From Siderastrea siderea (lineage: Eukaryota; Cnidaria; Anthozoa; Scleractinia; Rhizangiidae), in the NCBI GenBank assembly GCA_964030785.1, contig OZ034970.1, positions 38,181,901 to 38,245,900 of the forward strand: DNA of 64,000 bases. Reading direction: 5' to 3'. The notes below the pieces were generated by a model, which saw only the letters and a program-made list of their open reading frames with translations, did no database searches and was not told the DNA's origin. Made by a program: the position numbers and the translations under genes. Positions within the stretch are counted from its first letter, which is position 1. Each line of letters starts with the position of its first letter. Below, one piece after another: positions 29,673-36,589 of this stretch.

Positions 29673-29896
29673 TGGAACCCGTGCATTCACGACCTCGACG
29701 GATTCGTAGTAATCGAGGGTTGTCTCAATGGGGAGGACTGTATCCGTTTTGGAAACTCATGCCACGACGACAACGTGGTGGATGGTTAAGTCCCGAGGTG
29801 ATGAGAGTCCCCGGGTTTGATTTGAGACAACGTTTAGCACGACGACGCTATAAAAACCCCTCACGACGACGACGGGGTACCACTCGACGACGTTAA
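29672..29896 (+). CDS. Small Arg-rich protein upstream of the capsid gene
   Basis: 74 residues with 20-plus arginines and a WGGLYPFW aromatic centre; ends RRRRGTTRRR. Starts on the TAATG overlap with the previous gene. A TATAAAAA box for the capsid gene is embedded in its codons at 29849-29856. Probably a core or packaging protein by composition. Confidence 0.45.
   Translation: MEPVHSRPRRIRSNRGLSQWGGLYPFWKLMPRRQRGGWLSPEVMRVPGFDLRQRLARRRYKNPSRRRRGTTRRR
29849..29856 (+). promoter_or_regulatory. Capsid-gene TATA box embedded in the preceding ORF
   Basis: TATAAAAA inside codons of the 29672-29896 gene, 43-50 bp before the capsid ATG at 29899. Confidence 0.55.
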
Positions 29897-29898
29897 AC

Positions 29899-31299
29899 AT
29901 GCCTGACGTGAGTACACAAACCGCCCCGGCTCACGAGCGTTCCGAAGGGACCGTCAACCCTGCCTTACGGATTTTCAAGGTGCCACCGACCGACATTAGC
30001 ATCAATGCCTATCGCATGGTTACCATCCAACCCACCACCACGGGTATCAATCCCATGGAATTCATCATTCCGGGATTGGACGATTTTGTGGATTTGGGAC
30101 GCAGTTACTTTACCATGGAATTGAGTTTGAAAAAGGCGGCTGGTGGGAACTTGGTGGCCGCGGAGAAATTGTGGCCCGTCAACAATTTGGCCCATTCCAT
30201 CATCAAGCAAATTGACTTGCAGTTGAATGGTACGTTGATCAGTCCACAATCCGACACGTATCATTACAAAGCTTACCTAGAAACCTTGCTGAATTATGAC
30301 CGAGAAGATGGCAAGACCGTGTTAGGACCCCAAGGATGGTACAATCAAGTGGATTTCCCACCCCAATGGACCGCCAACAACACAGACTCTGCCGGACCTG
30401 ATGCTGCCTATACCGCTCTCCCTGCCAACCACAAAGGAGCCTTGGCCGCCATGGTAGCCGAAACCGCCAAGTATGCTGCAGGTGTCACCCACAGTCTAGT
30501 GTTTACCCCCCACTTGGAAGTCTTTCATACCGGCAAACTGTTGGTGCCTGGTATTGAAATCAAGATGAAATTTCATTTCAATGGTCCCAGCCTGTTTTTG
30601 AATGGAGTGGCTCTAGCTGGCCGATTGATGGAAGGGGATGTGAAACTACGGTTTCATCTCTGTCAATTGCGTTTGAATGACGCCATCTACCAGAGTATCT
30701 CTAGCAAAAGACACAATGAAGGCCAAGTGGCGGCTTACCCGACCGTCCGCAGTGAAATCCGGACTTTCAGCATGCAAAACAACCTGGTCCGCTTTGATAT
30801 CCCCAACCTGTTTCAAAACAGAATACCTGACCGATTGATTGTGGGGTTACTGGACAGCCGTGCCTTCAATGGAGATGTGACCCGAGATCCATTCTGTTTC
30901 CAGAAATTTGGTCTGAGTTCCATTAAACAGATTGTCAGAGGAGAAGAATACCCTTATGAAACCCTCCAGTTAGTGCACAACAATGGCACCCGAGATAATC
31001 TAGGCTACTTCCGTTTTCTGCAAGCCAGTGGTGCCTGGTGTAAAAAGAAAGGCAACATGGTAGAACTACTGGATTGGGGCCAAGCTAAAAATTGTACCTT
31101 GTTCATGTTTGACAATGTGGCCAATGGATGTGCTGACAGTCAAAACCTCAACCCCAAGCAAACAGGCGATTTACAACTGGTGTTGGAATTTGGAGCTGCC
31201 CCCGGTCTCAATATAACCGTACTCGTGTATGGAGAATTTGAGAATTTGCTGGAGATTGACAGGAACGGAGCCGTGTTGTATAACATTTACCAGCACTGA
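29899..31299 (+). CDS. Polinton major capsid protein (double jelly-roll hexon)
   Basis: 466 residues. The sequence matches the F54H12.2-like group now recognised as the Polinton major capsid protein. Markers: FKVPPTDISINAYRMVTIQP near the start, PMEFIIPGLDDFVDLGRSYF, LNGTLISPQSDTYHYKAYLE, LLNYDREDGKT, and later RSEIRTFSMQNNLVRFDIPN and FGLSSIKQIVRG. The double jelly-roll builds hexon-like trimers of an icosahedral shell. The frame is uninterrupted. Its TGA overlaps the protease ATG (TGATGG). Confidence 0.92.
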   Translation: MPDVSTQTAPAHERSEGTVNPALRIFKVPPTDISINAYRMVTIQPTTTGINPMEFIIPGLDDFVDLGRSYFTMELSLKKAAGGNLVAAEKLWPVNNLAHSIIKQIDLQLNGTLISPQSDTYHYKAYLETLLNYDREDGKTVLGPQGWYNQVDFPPQWTANNTDSAGPDAAYTALPANHKGALAAMVAETAKYAAGVTHSLVFTPHLEVFHTGKLLVPGIEIKMKFHFNGPSLFLNGVALAGRLMEGDVKLRFHLCQLRLNDAIYQSISSKRHNEGQVAAYPTVRSEIRTFSMQNNLVRFDIPNLFQNRIPDRLIVGLLDSRAFNGDVTRDPFCFQKFGLSSIKQIVRGEEYPYETLQLVHNNGTRDNLGYFRFLQASGAWCKKKGNMVELLDWGQAKNCTLFMFDNVANGCADSQNLNPKQTGDLQLVLEFGAAPGLNITVLVYGEFENLLEIDRNGAVLYNIYQH

Positions 31300-31838
31300 T
31301 GGAACATGTGGCCTTGAATAATGTACAATTGGATTATTTAGCCCGAGACGACCCCCAATTGAACCCGGTCTTTTACGGGACGGTGGCCTGTGATCGTTTA
31401 CCCAAGACTCCTGTCAAGACTACCCCTCAAGGGTACATTGTGAATACGGACCCACACGATCAACCGGGACAACATTGGTTAGCGGTGTGGACCGATGGAA
31501 AGGTGTGTGAAGTCCTGGACAGTTATGCTTTGCCCATGGACACGTACGTGCAAGCGACCCCGTTACGAGATTGGATTGTCCAACATTGGAAGTATGTGGT
31601 GACCAATGGCAAGTCCCTCCAAGCCATTACAAGCAAGAGTTGTGGGGATTACGCCTTGTTGTACTTGAAAGCCAAAGCCCGTGGACGGACCTTGCAAGCG
31701 TTTTTAAATGAGTTTTCGGATCATGATTATGTTAGTAATGACCATCAAGCCGGTCAACGCCTTCAACAATTGATTGTAGGCCAAGAAGCCAAATGGTATC
31801 AACTGTGTTGTCAGCCGTATCATCAATGTAATGCTTAA
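31299..31838 (+). CDS. Adenain-like maturation protease
   Basis: 179-residue cysteine protease of the adenovirus-protease type. Catalytic residues visible: H59 (GQHWLAVW), D74 (EVLDSYAL), C115 (SKSCGDYALLYL); Q108 may contribute the oxyanion hole. Start overlaps the capsid stop. Expected to process capsid and core precursors, for instance the pX-like proteins upstream. The stop is followed immediately by AATAAA (31838-31843). Confidence 0.9.
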   Translation: MEHVALNNVQLDYLARDDPQLNPVFYGTVACDRLPKTPVKTTPQGYIVNTDPHDQPGQHWLAVWTDGKVCEVLDSYALPMDTYVQATPLRDWIVQHWKYVVTNGKSLQAITSKSCGDYALLYLKAKARGRTLQAFLNEFSDHDYVSNDHQAGQRLQQLIVGQEAKWYQLCCQPYHQCNA

Positions 31839-31843
31839 ATAAA
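31838..31843 (+). terminator. Polyadenylation signal AATAAA
   Basis: Overlaps the protease stop (TAAATAAAA); likely 3' end of the capsid/protease transcripts, just before the Pol III gene. Confidence 0.6.
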
Positions 31844-31866
31844 ATTTGTTGGAAAAAACTGGTGTC

Positions 31867-31953
31867 GGAGTCGTAGCTCAGTGGGTAGAGCCTTTGGACC
31901 TTTGATTCAGATAAGGATCGGGTCGTGCGTGGGTTCGAGTCCCACCGATTCCA
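31867..31953 (+). tRNA. tRNA-like RNA polymerase III gene with extended anticodon arm
   Basis: Seen: acceptor strands GGAGTCG (31867-31873) and CGATTCC (31946-31952) pair over all 7 bp, one G-T; discriminator A31953; D arm GCTC/GAGC (31876-31879, 31888-31891); T arm GTGGG-TTCGAGT-CCCAC (31929-31945). Internal promoters are textbook: A box TAGCTCAGTGG (31874-31884) and B box GGTTCGAGTCC (31932-31942). A T10 tract ends the unit. The anticodon region is 36 nt instead of about 22 and folds into a roughly ten-pair arm (31893-31902 with 31913-31922, one mismatch, several G-T), so no anticodon can be assigned with confidence. It may contain an intron or be a tRNA-shaped regulatory RNA. Confidence 0.8.
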
Positions 31954-31954
31954 A

Positions 31955-31976
31955 TAAAAAGGTGCCTTTTTTTTTT
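31955..31976 (+). terminator. Pol III terminator with hairpin
   Basis: AAAAAGG-TG-CCTTTTT hairpin followed by more T; T10 spans 31967-31976. A T-run is the standard RNA polymerase III stop. Confidence 0.75.
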
Positions 31977-31998
31977 CTAAGGGTAGTTCGTCATCATC

Positions 31999-32652
31999 AT
32001 GCAAACGGGGAAACCGTTTCGTTTTCATACGCCTTCCTCTATCTTGGTGGTGGGTCCTTCGGGATGTGGTAAAACCGCGTTTACGGAAAAACTCTTGGTA
32101 GAGAACCCGGAGTTGTTTGAAACCCCACCGACCCAAAGGCATTATTGTTATGGGGCCTGGCAAGATCGATTTCGAAGCATGCAAGATCAAGGGGTGGTGT
32201 TTCACGAAGGGATTCCCGATCATGAGGCCTTAGTGCAATGGTTTCCTCAAGGACAGGGGGTCCTGGTTTTGGATGATTTAATGGATGAAGGGAGTCACGA
32301 TAAACGCGTGTTGGATTTATTCACCAAACATTCGCATCATCAAGGGGTGACGGTATTGTACTTGTGCCAAGACATGTTTCCCGTGGGTCGCTATGCGAAA
32401 AGTATATCCCGCAATGCCCATTACATCGTGGCGTTCAAGAACCCCCGAGATCAATTAGGGGTACGCAACGTCATGCTTCAATCGTTTCCGACCACGTGGA
32501 AAGACACGTTGGAGACGTTTCATCAAGCCACGACACGACCGTATGGCTATTTGGTCTTGGATTTACATCCGGCCTCCTCCGACCAACAACGTTTGTTGAG
32601 TCACCTGTTAAAAGACGAAGGATGGACTCGCACCTATCAAAAACGACTATAA
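31999..32652 (+). CDS. FtsK/HerA (A32-like) genome-packaging ATPase
   Basis: 217 residues. Walker A GPSGCGKT at 19-26, Walker B VLVLDDLMDE at about 87-96, then a conserved TKHSHHQGVTVLYLCQDMFP block, typical of the A32/FtsK-HerA packaging ATPases of Polintons, virophages and large DNA viruses. Pumps element DNA into preformed capsids. ATG 31999. Followed by a TATAAAG element overlapping its stop. Confidence 0.92.
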   Translation: MQTGKPFRFHTPSSILVVGPSGCGKTAFTEKLLVENPELFETPPTQRHYCYGAWQDRFRSMQDQGVVFHEGIPDHEALVQWFPQGQGVLVLDDLMDEGSHDKRVLDLFTKHSHHQGVTVLYLCQDMFPVGRYAKSISRNAHYIVAFKNPRDQLGVRNVMLQSFPTTWKDTLETFHQATTRPYGYLVLDLHPASSDQQRLLSHLLKDEGWTRTYQKRL

Positions 32653-32654
32653 AG
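32648..32654 (+). promoter_or_regulatory. TATA box overlapping the ATPase stop
   Basis: TATAAAG 37-43 bp before the ATG at 32691. Confidence 0.5.
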
Positions 32655-32690
32655 GCACGACACCCCATTTGAACAGGAAAAAGAGCGACC

Positions 32691-33650
32691 ATGGCCGATG
32701 ATGACGATGACCGTCAACCTCCGCAATCGTACGATACCGTGTCCCCGGCGGGGGTGGGGGCGGCCAGCGGCAATGTCATGTCCACAAGGGCCTGGCAAGA
32801 TTTGTATTTGACGGGAGACCAAGGCCTTATCGACGCCGCCATGGAGGAAATGCCCGCTGATCCCCTCTGGGAGTTTATGGAATCCATCCCCCCTGCGGAC
32901 GTCCTCGCGACCTGGCCCAATTTGGATGGTGCACCCACTACACAGGCCTCTTCCCCAGCAGGGGTAGGAAGTCCAGGAAATCAATCATTCCAAAGCCCCC
33001 AGACCACCCCGTTGTCTTCTGGTGCTCGAACCCCTGCGACTCCTCCAAGCGTACCCTTGGCAGCGGGTGCTCGAACAGCAGCGGGTGCTGGGGGTAATGG
33101 TAATGGACGTGGTGGTGGACGTAGTGGACGTGGTGGTGGTGGTGGTGGACGTGGTGCTGGTGCTGGACGTGGACGTGGTGGTGGTGGTGGTGGTGGTGGT
33201 GGACGTGGTGCTGGTGGTGCTGGTGGTGCTGGTGGTGGAGGTGGTGGTGGAGGTGCTGGTGGTGCTGGTGGTGCTGGTGGTGCTGGTGGTGGAGGAGGTG
33301 GTGGTGGTGGTGGTGGTGGTGGTGGTGGTGGTGGTGGTGGGGGTCGTCGTGGACGACGACCGAGACGAATACGAGGACGACGACGAAATACCCCCACTTC
33401 CCCTTTGACACCGGCCTCCAATCCAGCCACCCCTCGAGGATCTTGGACATCTGGGAGTTCTGGCCGACAGCCTCGTACCTTGCGTCAAGCGGATTTACAA
33501 CGACGTTTACGTATGCTGTTACAAGATCAAGAACAGTTGGCCCAAGGACGTGAAATTGCTAATGTCACCATGACCAATAGCATTGTGACCAGTTATAAAC
33601 AAGGAGGAGCACCGAGCGTACAAACCTCGTCGTCCCGTGTTTCGCCGTAA
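32691..33650 (+). CDS. Gly-rich protein with acidic N-terminus and basic centre
   Basis: 319 residues. An acidic start (MADDDDDRQ) is followed by a structured-looking segment (about 30-85), then a Ser/Thr/Pro linker and a Gly/Ala/Arg low-complexity block (about 135-225) encoded by GGT/GCT repeats at about 33097-33346. After this come an Arg patch (RRGRRPRRIRGRRR), a charged helix and a C-terminal ANVTMTNSIVTSYKQGG motif ending in a Ser-rich tail. The RG-rich block suggests nucleic-acid binding. No family recognised. The repeat makes all other frames open too; this frame is preferred because it spans unique sequence on both sides. Confidence 0.6.
   Translation: MADDDDDRQPPQSYDTVSPAGVGAASGNVMSTRAWQDLYLTGDQGLIDAAMEEMPADPLWEFMESIPPADVLATWPNLDGAPTTQASSPAGVGSPGNQSFQSPQTTPLSSGARTPATPPSVPLAAGARTAAGAGGNGNGRGGGRSGRGGGGGGRGAGAGRGRGGGGGGGGGRGAGGAGGAGGGGGGGGAGGAGGAGGAGGGGGGGGGGGGGGGGGGGGRRGRRPRRIRGRRRNTPTSPLTPASNPATPRGSWTSGSSGRQPRTLRQADLQRRLRMLLQDQEQLAQGREIANVTMTNSIVTSYKQGGAPSVQTSSSRVSP
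33097..33346. repeat. GGT/GCT trinucleotide-type repeat in the Gly-rich gene
   Basis: Low-complexity GGTGGTGCT/GGACGT tract of about 250 bp, purely GGT at the end. Likely length-variable by replication slippage. Confidence 0.85.
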
Positions 33651-33652
33651 AG

Positions 33653-34333
33653 ATGAAAACCGTCGTGTCGTTATTGAATGGATCGAAACAGCATGGTCTT
33701 CCCTTCCCCCCGGAATTATTACAACGGATGGATTCCTTGTATGCTTTTTATCATCAACAATGGTGGTGTTATCGAAAAATGTTGAATCATTACAGGTGTA
33801 TCAATGCCTTGTTCAATGGCATGGCCTTACTCCTGATGGCTGCCGGTATGATTGCGGGTCCCCTTTTGGAAAACAGTACGTTGGTAGCCTGTTTGGCGGC
33901 GGTGGGCACCGTGGTCAAAGGATGGAATGATTTTAAACAATACCGATTTAAAGTGACCATGAGTCGATTTGCGTTTACCACCTATGCCAAAGCCTTGACC
34001 GAATTGAAAACCCATGTGCGGGGTATTCCCTTGGAGGATCTGGAACGATTTTTAATCAAGATGCAAACCTTGGATGATACCATTGTGGATTTCACCCCTC
34101 CATTACCCAAACGATGTGTGCAAGATTACCATGGTCATTTTGTGTACCAACCCTTGGAAGGCCTATGCTATGTAGACGGATGTCCTCGTCCCTTGAGACC
34201 TAAAGAGTATTGGATCCATAAAAAGCCGCTCCCTCCCAGTCCCACACTCTTAGAACCATGGCCCCCCGAAGAAGAAGACGGACAAAAAGAAGAACCCAGC
34301 AAGGAGAAGGTATACCTTGGTTCGTCGACGTGA
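33653..34333 (+). CDS. SLATT-like two-transmembrane protein
   Basis: 226 residues; starts 2 nt after the preceding stop. A helical, aromatic N-terminal part (YHQQWWCYRKMLNHYR, 33-48) leads into two adjacent membrane segments (about 49-70, NALFNGMALLLMAAGMIAGP, and 74-90, TLVACLAAVGTVVKGW). A helical cytosolic part with FKQYRFKVTMSRFAFTTYAK and LKTHVRGIP follows. This arrangement (paired TM helices, preceding YxxxxxHYR helix, following helical block) fits SLATT domains, the 2TM effectors that accompany SLOG or SMODS proteins in prokaryotic defence loci. A SLOG protein is encoded in the same element. The fold call is inference. The C-terminal about 75 residues are Pro/Glu-rich and overlap the next gene. 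Confidence 0.6.
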   Translation: MKTVVSLLNGSKQHGLPFPPELLQRMDSLYAFYHQQWWCYRKMLNHYRCINALFNGMALLLMAAGMIAGPLLENSTLVACLAAVGTVVKGWNDFKQYRFKVTMSRFAFTTYAKALTELKTHVRGIPLEDLERFLIKMQTLDDTIVDFTPPLPKRCVQDYHGHFVYQPLEGLCYVDGCPRPLRPKEYWIHKKPLPPSPTLLEPWPPEEEDGQKEEPSKEKVYLGSST

Positions 34334-34533
34334 AAAAGGGGTATGACGTCACAAGTGATTTGGTCAAGGCGTTGAAAAAACCGCAAATGAGTGCTGCCCA
34401 AGGGAGAAAGATGGTCTCGGGGTACAAACAACAATATCAAGCGTATAAAAGACGAGGGGGTACCAAAGGGTACAACAGTTGGTTGATTGACAAAGGCTAT
34501 GCCAAAAAACCCAACAAATGTTGTATCCAATGA
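34258..34533 (+). CDS. Small basic protein overlapping the SLATT-like gene
   Basis: 91 residues, basic N-terminus (APRRRRRTKRRTQQ), then a VKKGYDVTSDLVKALKKPQ segment and KGYNSWLIDKGYAKK. Overlaps the previous gene by 76 nt in another frame and the next by 4 nt (ATGA). A CATAAAAAG box lies 34-41 bp before its ATG inside the upstream ORF. Unknown function; probably virion-associated like the neighbouring basic proteins. Confidence 0.5.
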   Translation: MAPRRRRRTKRRTQQGEGIPWFVDVKKGYDVTSDLVKALKKPQMSAAQGRKMVSGYKQQYQAYKRRGGTKGYNSWLIDKGYAKKPNKCCIQ

Positions 34534-34730
34534 AGCGAGCACCCAGAAAACGAAGAAGAAGAAGACCACGTCGTGGTCCTGTGCATGTGGGTGGAGGTAT
34601 TCTTTCTTTACTGAAAGGCGCTGCGAAACTTGGCATCAAACTGGGCAAGAGTAAGGAGTATAAAAGAATGGGAGCCCTCGGTGTGGGAGGTGCTGTGTCT
34701 AATTTCCGGCGAAGACCATGGGCAGTATGA
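34530..34730 (+). CDS. Small basic protein with Gly-rich hydrophobic core
   Basis: 66 residues from ATG 34530, overlapping the previous stop (ATGA); ATG 34518 would add four residues. Arg-rich start (MKRAPRKRRRRRPRR), then GGGILSLLKGAAKLGIKLG and VGGAVSNFRRR. Again a basic-hydrophobic-basic layout of minor capsid/core type. TATAAAAG at 34444-34451 lies upstream within the preceding gene. Confidence 0.5.
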   Translation: MKRAPRKRRRRRPRRGPVHVGGGILSLLKGAAKLGIKLGKSKEYKRMGALGVGGAVSNFRRRPWAV

Positions 34731-35044
34731 AACGTCTTGGACGTCAATTACCGTTTTTACGGTCCATGTTACAAGAAGCCAATGGTTCCAAACGTCAAGA
34801 GTTGTTACAACATGCCAATGCCGATCAAATCAATGCTGTGAGTGAACTGGTCTTGAACTTTTTAAAAAACAAGATTCCTGTGACCCCACCCATGCTGGCT
34901 AAACTTCAACCCTATAAAAAGGTACTACGTGATTTGGGACGTCGTCGACATTCCGTCAAAAAACGTCGTCAGTGGTTAGTCCAACAAAAAGGAAGCGGAT
35001 TGTTTCAAGGACTTCACGAGGTGTTATGTCAATGTGTTCGTTAA
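34718..35044 (+). CDS. Conserved Polinton protein of unknown function
   Basis: 108 residues. LRSMLQEANGSKRQELLQHA, NADQINAVSELVLNFL, a KLQPYKKVLRDLGRR segment and LVQQKGSGL. This pattern (ANADQINAVSE…, …KLRPYK..LR.L…, L..QKG.G) recurs in many invertebrate Polintons as I recall; its role is not established. Overlaps neighbours at both ends. TATAAAAG at 34659-34666 lies 52-59 bp upstream. Confidence 0.6.
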   Translation: MGSMKRLGRQLPFLRSMLQEANGSKRQELLQHANADQINAVSELVLNFLKNKIPVTPPMLAKLQPYKKVLRDLGRRRHSVKKRRQWLVQQKGSGLFQGLHEVLCQCVR

Positions 35045-35256
35045 CCCTCCCTACGTGGATGACTCTATTACAAGAGGCCAATCGGGCCACCGACCAGTGG
35101 AAAGACGAGTGTCATTATTGGAAGCATAAATATCACCTGTTGTATCGAGAGTACCAACACATCTTGAGGGCCCGTCTTTGTAAGAGTTGCCGTGACCAGG
35201 AAGACGGGGAACTTTGCTCCGAGTGTAGTCAACGAACATGGACGAAGTGTACATGA
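35026..35256 (+). CDS. Small zinc-ribbon-like protein
   Basis: 76 residues from ATG 35026; the longer frame from 34972 begins with GTG. A Trp/Tyr-rich helix (ECHYWKHKYHLLYREYQHI) is followed by two CxxC pairs (LCKSCRDQ and LCSECSQ), a small zinc-ribbon pattern. Overlaps both neighbours by about 19 nt. No family recognised. Confidence 0.5.
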   Translation: MSMCSLTLPTWMTLLQEANRATDQWKDECHYWKHKYHLLYREYQHILRARLCKSCRDQEDGELCSECSQRTWTKCT

Positions 35257-35873
35257 TTCCCCACAAGGACTTGGAACAACTCATTCAATATTACAAAGGA
35301 GAACTCACCGAAAATGCCTTGTTGAACAAAGCCGCAACGCTCGCCGCCCAAAAACATGTGTTGTTGGCCAATCCCCAATTACCCCCAGCCCTGGTCAATG
35401 CTCAAACCAAACCGTTGAGTCAAGAATTAATCAAGTTAACCAAACGCATTCGTCAATTTCCTGGTGGGGTGGGTGTGGGGGCGCCGGGTGCTCCACCAGG
35501 TGAAGAAGAAGAAGAAGCCGGGGATTTGGTGACGGGACCCGTGGAACAATGGTTGAAGCGCATGATAAAAGGCAGCCCGTCGACTCCCAAACCACCCATT
35601 ACCCCTGCAACCAAGAAAGGCAAAGGAGCAGCCACTACCAGTAAGATTCCCATTGTTAAGAAAGGGAGCCCATCCACCAGTCGAGGGGATAGCCGGTCAC
35701 GTTTAGAAGTCCTTCGAGAACAACGCAAGGCTTTGGAAAAAAAGTTAGCCGAGAGTCGCAAAGGCAAAGGACCCGCTCGTGAAGTGGAACGATTGAAACC
35801 TTTACCCGGTTGGGAAGATTGGGCCCAAGGTAAAAAGTTACGACGTCGATTGGATTACGACGACAGTGACTAA
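35238..35873 (+). CDS. Conserved Polinton protein (DEVYxIP family), disordered middle
   Basis: 211 residues. The N-terminus (DEVYMIPHKDLEQLIQYYKG, ALLNKAATLAAQKH, PLSQELIKLTKRIRQFP) has a pattern I recall from many Polinton/adintovirus genomes, function unknown. A Gly/Pro/Glu linker (about 75-95) leads into a Ser/Thr/Pro/Lys region and a final charged helix (REQRKALEKKLAESRKGKG) with an acidic end. Virion or scaffold role is plausible. Start overlaps the previous gene by 19 nt. Confidence 0.6.
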   Translation: MDEVYMIPHKDLEQLIQYYKGELTENALLNKAATLAAQKHVLLANPQLPPALVNAQTKPLSQELIKLTKRIRQFPGGVGVGAPGAPPGEEEEEAGDLVTGPVEQWLKRMIKGSPSTPKPPITPATKKGKGAATTSKIPIVKKGSPSTSRGDSRSRLEVLREQRKALEKKLAESRKGKGPAREVERLKPLPGWEDWAQGKKLRRRLDYDDSD

Positions 35874-35876
35874 AAC

Positions 35877-36236
35877 ATGCCCACCCAGAGGAGGAGAAGG
35901 GGTATCAAACGAAAACGCCCCCAACGAGGAGGAGCCTTGGATGTCCAAAAATGGATTGCGAAAACGGGGAAGGAATTTCATTGGCCCGGTTATCAGTACA
36001 TGGGCCCTGGCACCCATTTGGCCAAACGTCTGAAACGGGGGGATCCCGGCATCAATCGCTTGGACCAGATTGCTAAGCAACACGACATTGATTACAGCCG
36101 TGCTAAGAATTTGCAAGATAAATGGAAAGCCGATACCAAGATGATCCAAGCCATTGATCGATTACCCGGCAAGAAAAACAAGACCGAACGAGTGGTCAAG
36201 AAAATCATGCAAGCCAAGAAACGTTTGAAATTGTAA
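35877..36236 (+). CDS. Phospholipase A2-like (parvovirus VP1-type) protein
   Basis: 119 residues. A basic N-terminus (PTQRRRRGIKRKRPQRGG), then the PLA2 core: YMGPGT calcium loop (41-46), DQIAKQHDIDYSRA with catalytic H69-D70, and KWKADTKM helix. Compared with element 1 there is no Cys-rich N-terminal module and the protein is much shorter. Expected to act in membrane penetration. Starts 3 nt after the preceding stop; AATAAA at 36272-36277 follows. Confidence 0.85.
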   Translation: MPTQRRRRGIKRKRPQRGGALDVQKWIAKTGKEFHWPGYQYMGPGTHLAKRLKRGDPGINRLDQIAKQHDIDYSRAKNLQDKWKADTKMIQAIDRLPGKKNKTERVVKKIMQAKKRLKL

Positions 36237-36589
36237 TCATTTAATAACATAATCATCACATGTTGAGTAAAAATAAAAGCAAATGAAAATGTCACATTGT
36301 TATTCTGCAGTTCGGTAGTCTTCTGTAGTTGAGTCTCAAGCAGGATTGGCGAGACAAAACCCACATTGTTATTCGGCAGTTCGGTAGTCTTCTGTAGTTC
36401 GTGTCTCAAGCAGGATTAGCGAGACAAAACCCATTGTGGTGTAGACACTCCTGATAAAAATAAAAAACAATGTCACTTGTGTCATTTTGATTGATGAGTT
36501 GTCACAAATACGAATGTTCTGCCATGACAGGGATGTTCTTCCAAAAGACTGAGACGATTCTGCCAAAAATACAAAAGACGAGGAGGGGG
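36237..36589. repeat. Convergent 3' region with two ~72-bp tandem repeats
   Basis: Two copies (about 36293-36363 and 36365-36433) of a unit with GTTCGGTAGTCTTCTGTAGT and TCAAGCAGGATT[G/A]GCGAGAC. AATAAA at 36272-36277 serves the plus-strand virion block. No gene. It separates convergent transcription units. Confidence 0.75.

Noticed and set aside
32938..33488. Pro-, Thr- and His-rich minus-strand frames
   Set aside because: All are shadows of the GGT repeat in the Gly-rich gene; the plus frame at 32691-33650 continues through unique sequence on both sides.
36293..36433. CRISPR-like array
   Set aside because: Only two ~72-bp direct copies without spacers; an ordinary tandem duplication in a eukaryotic element.
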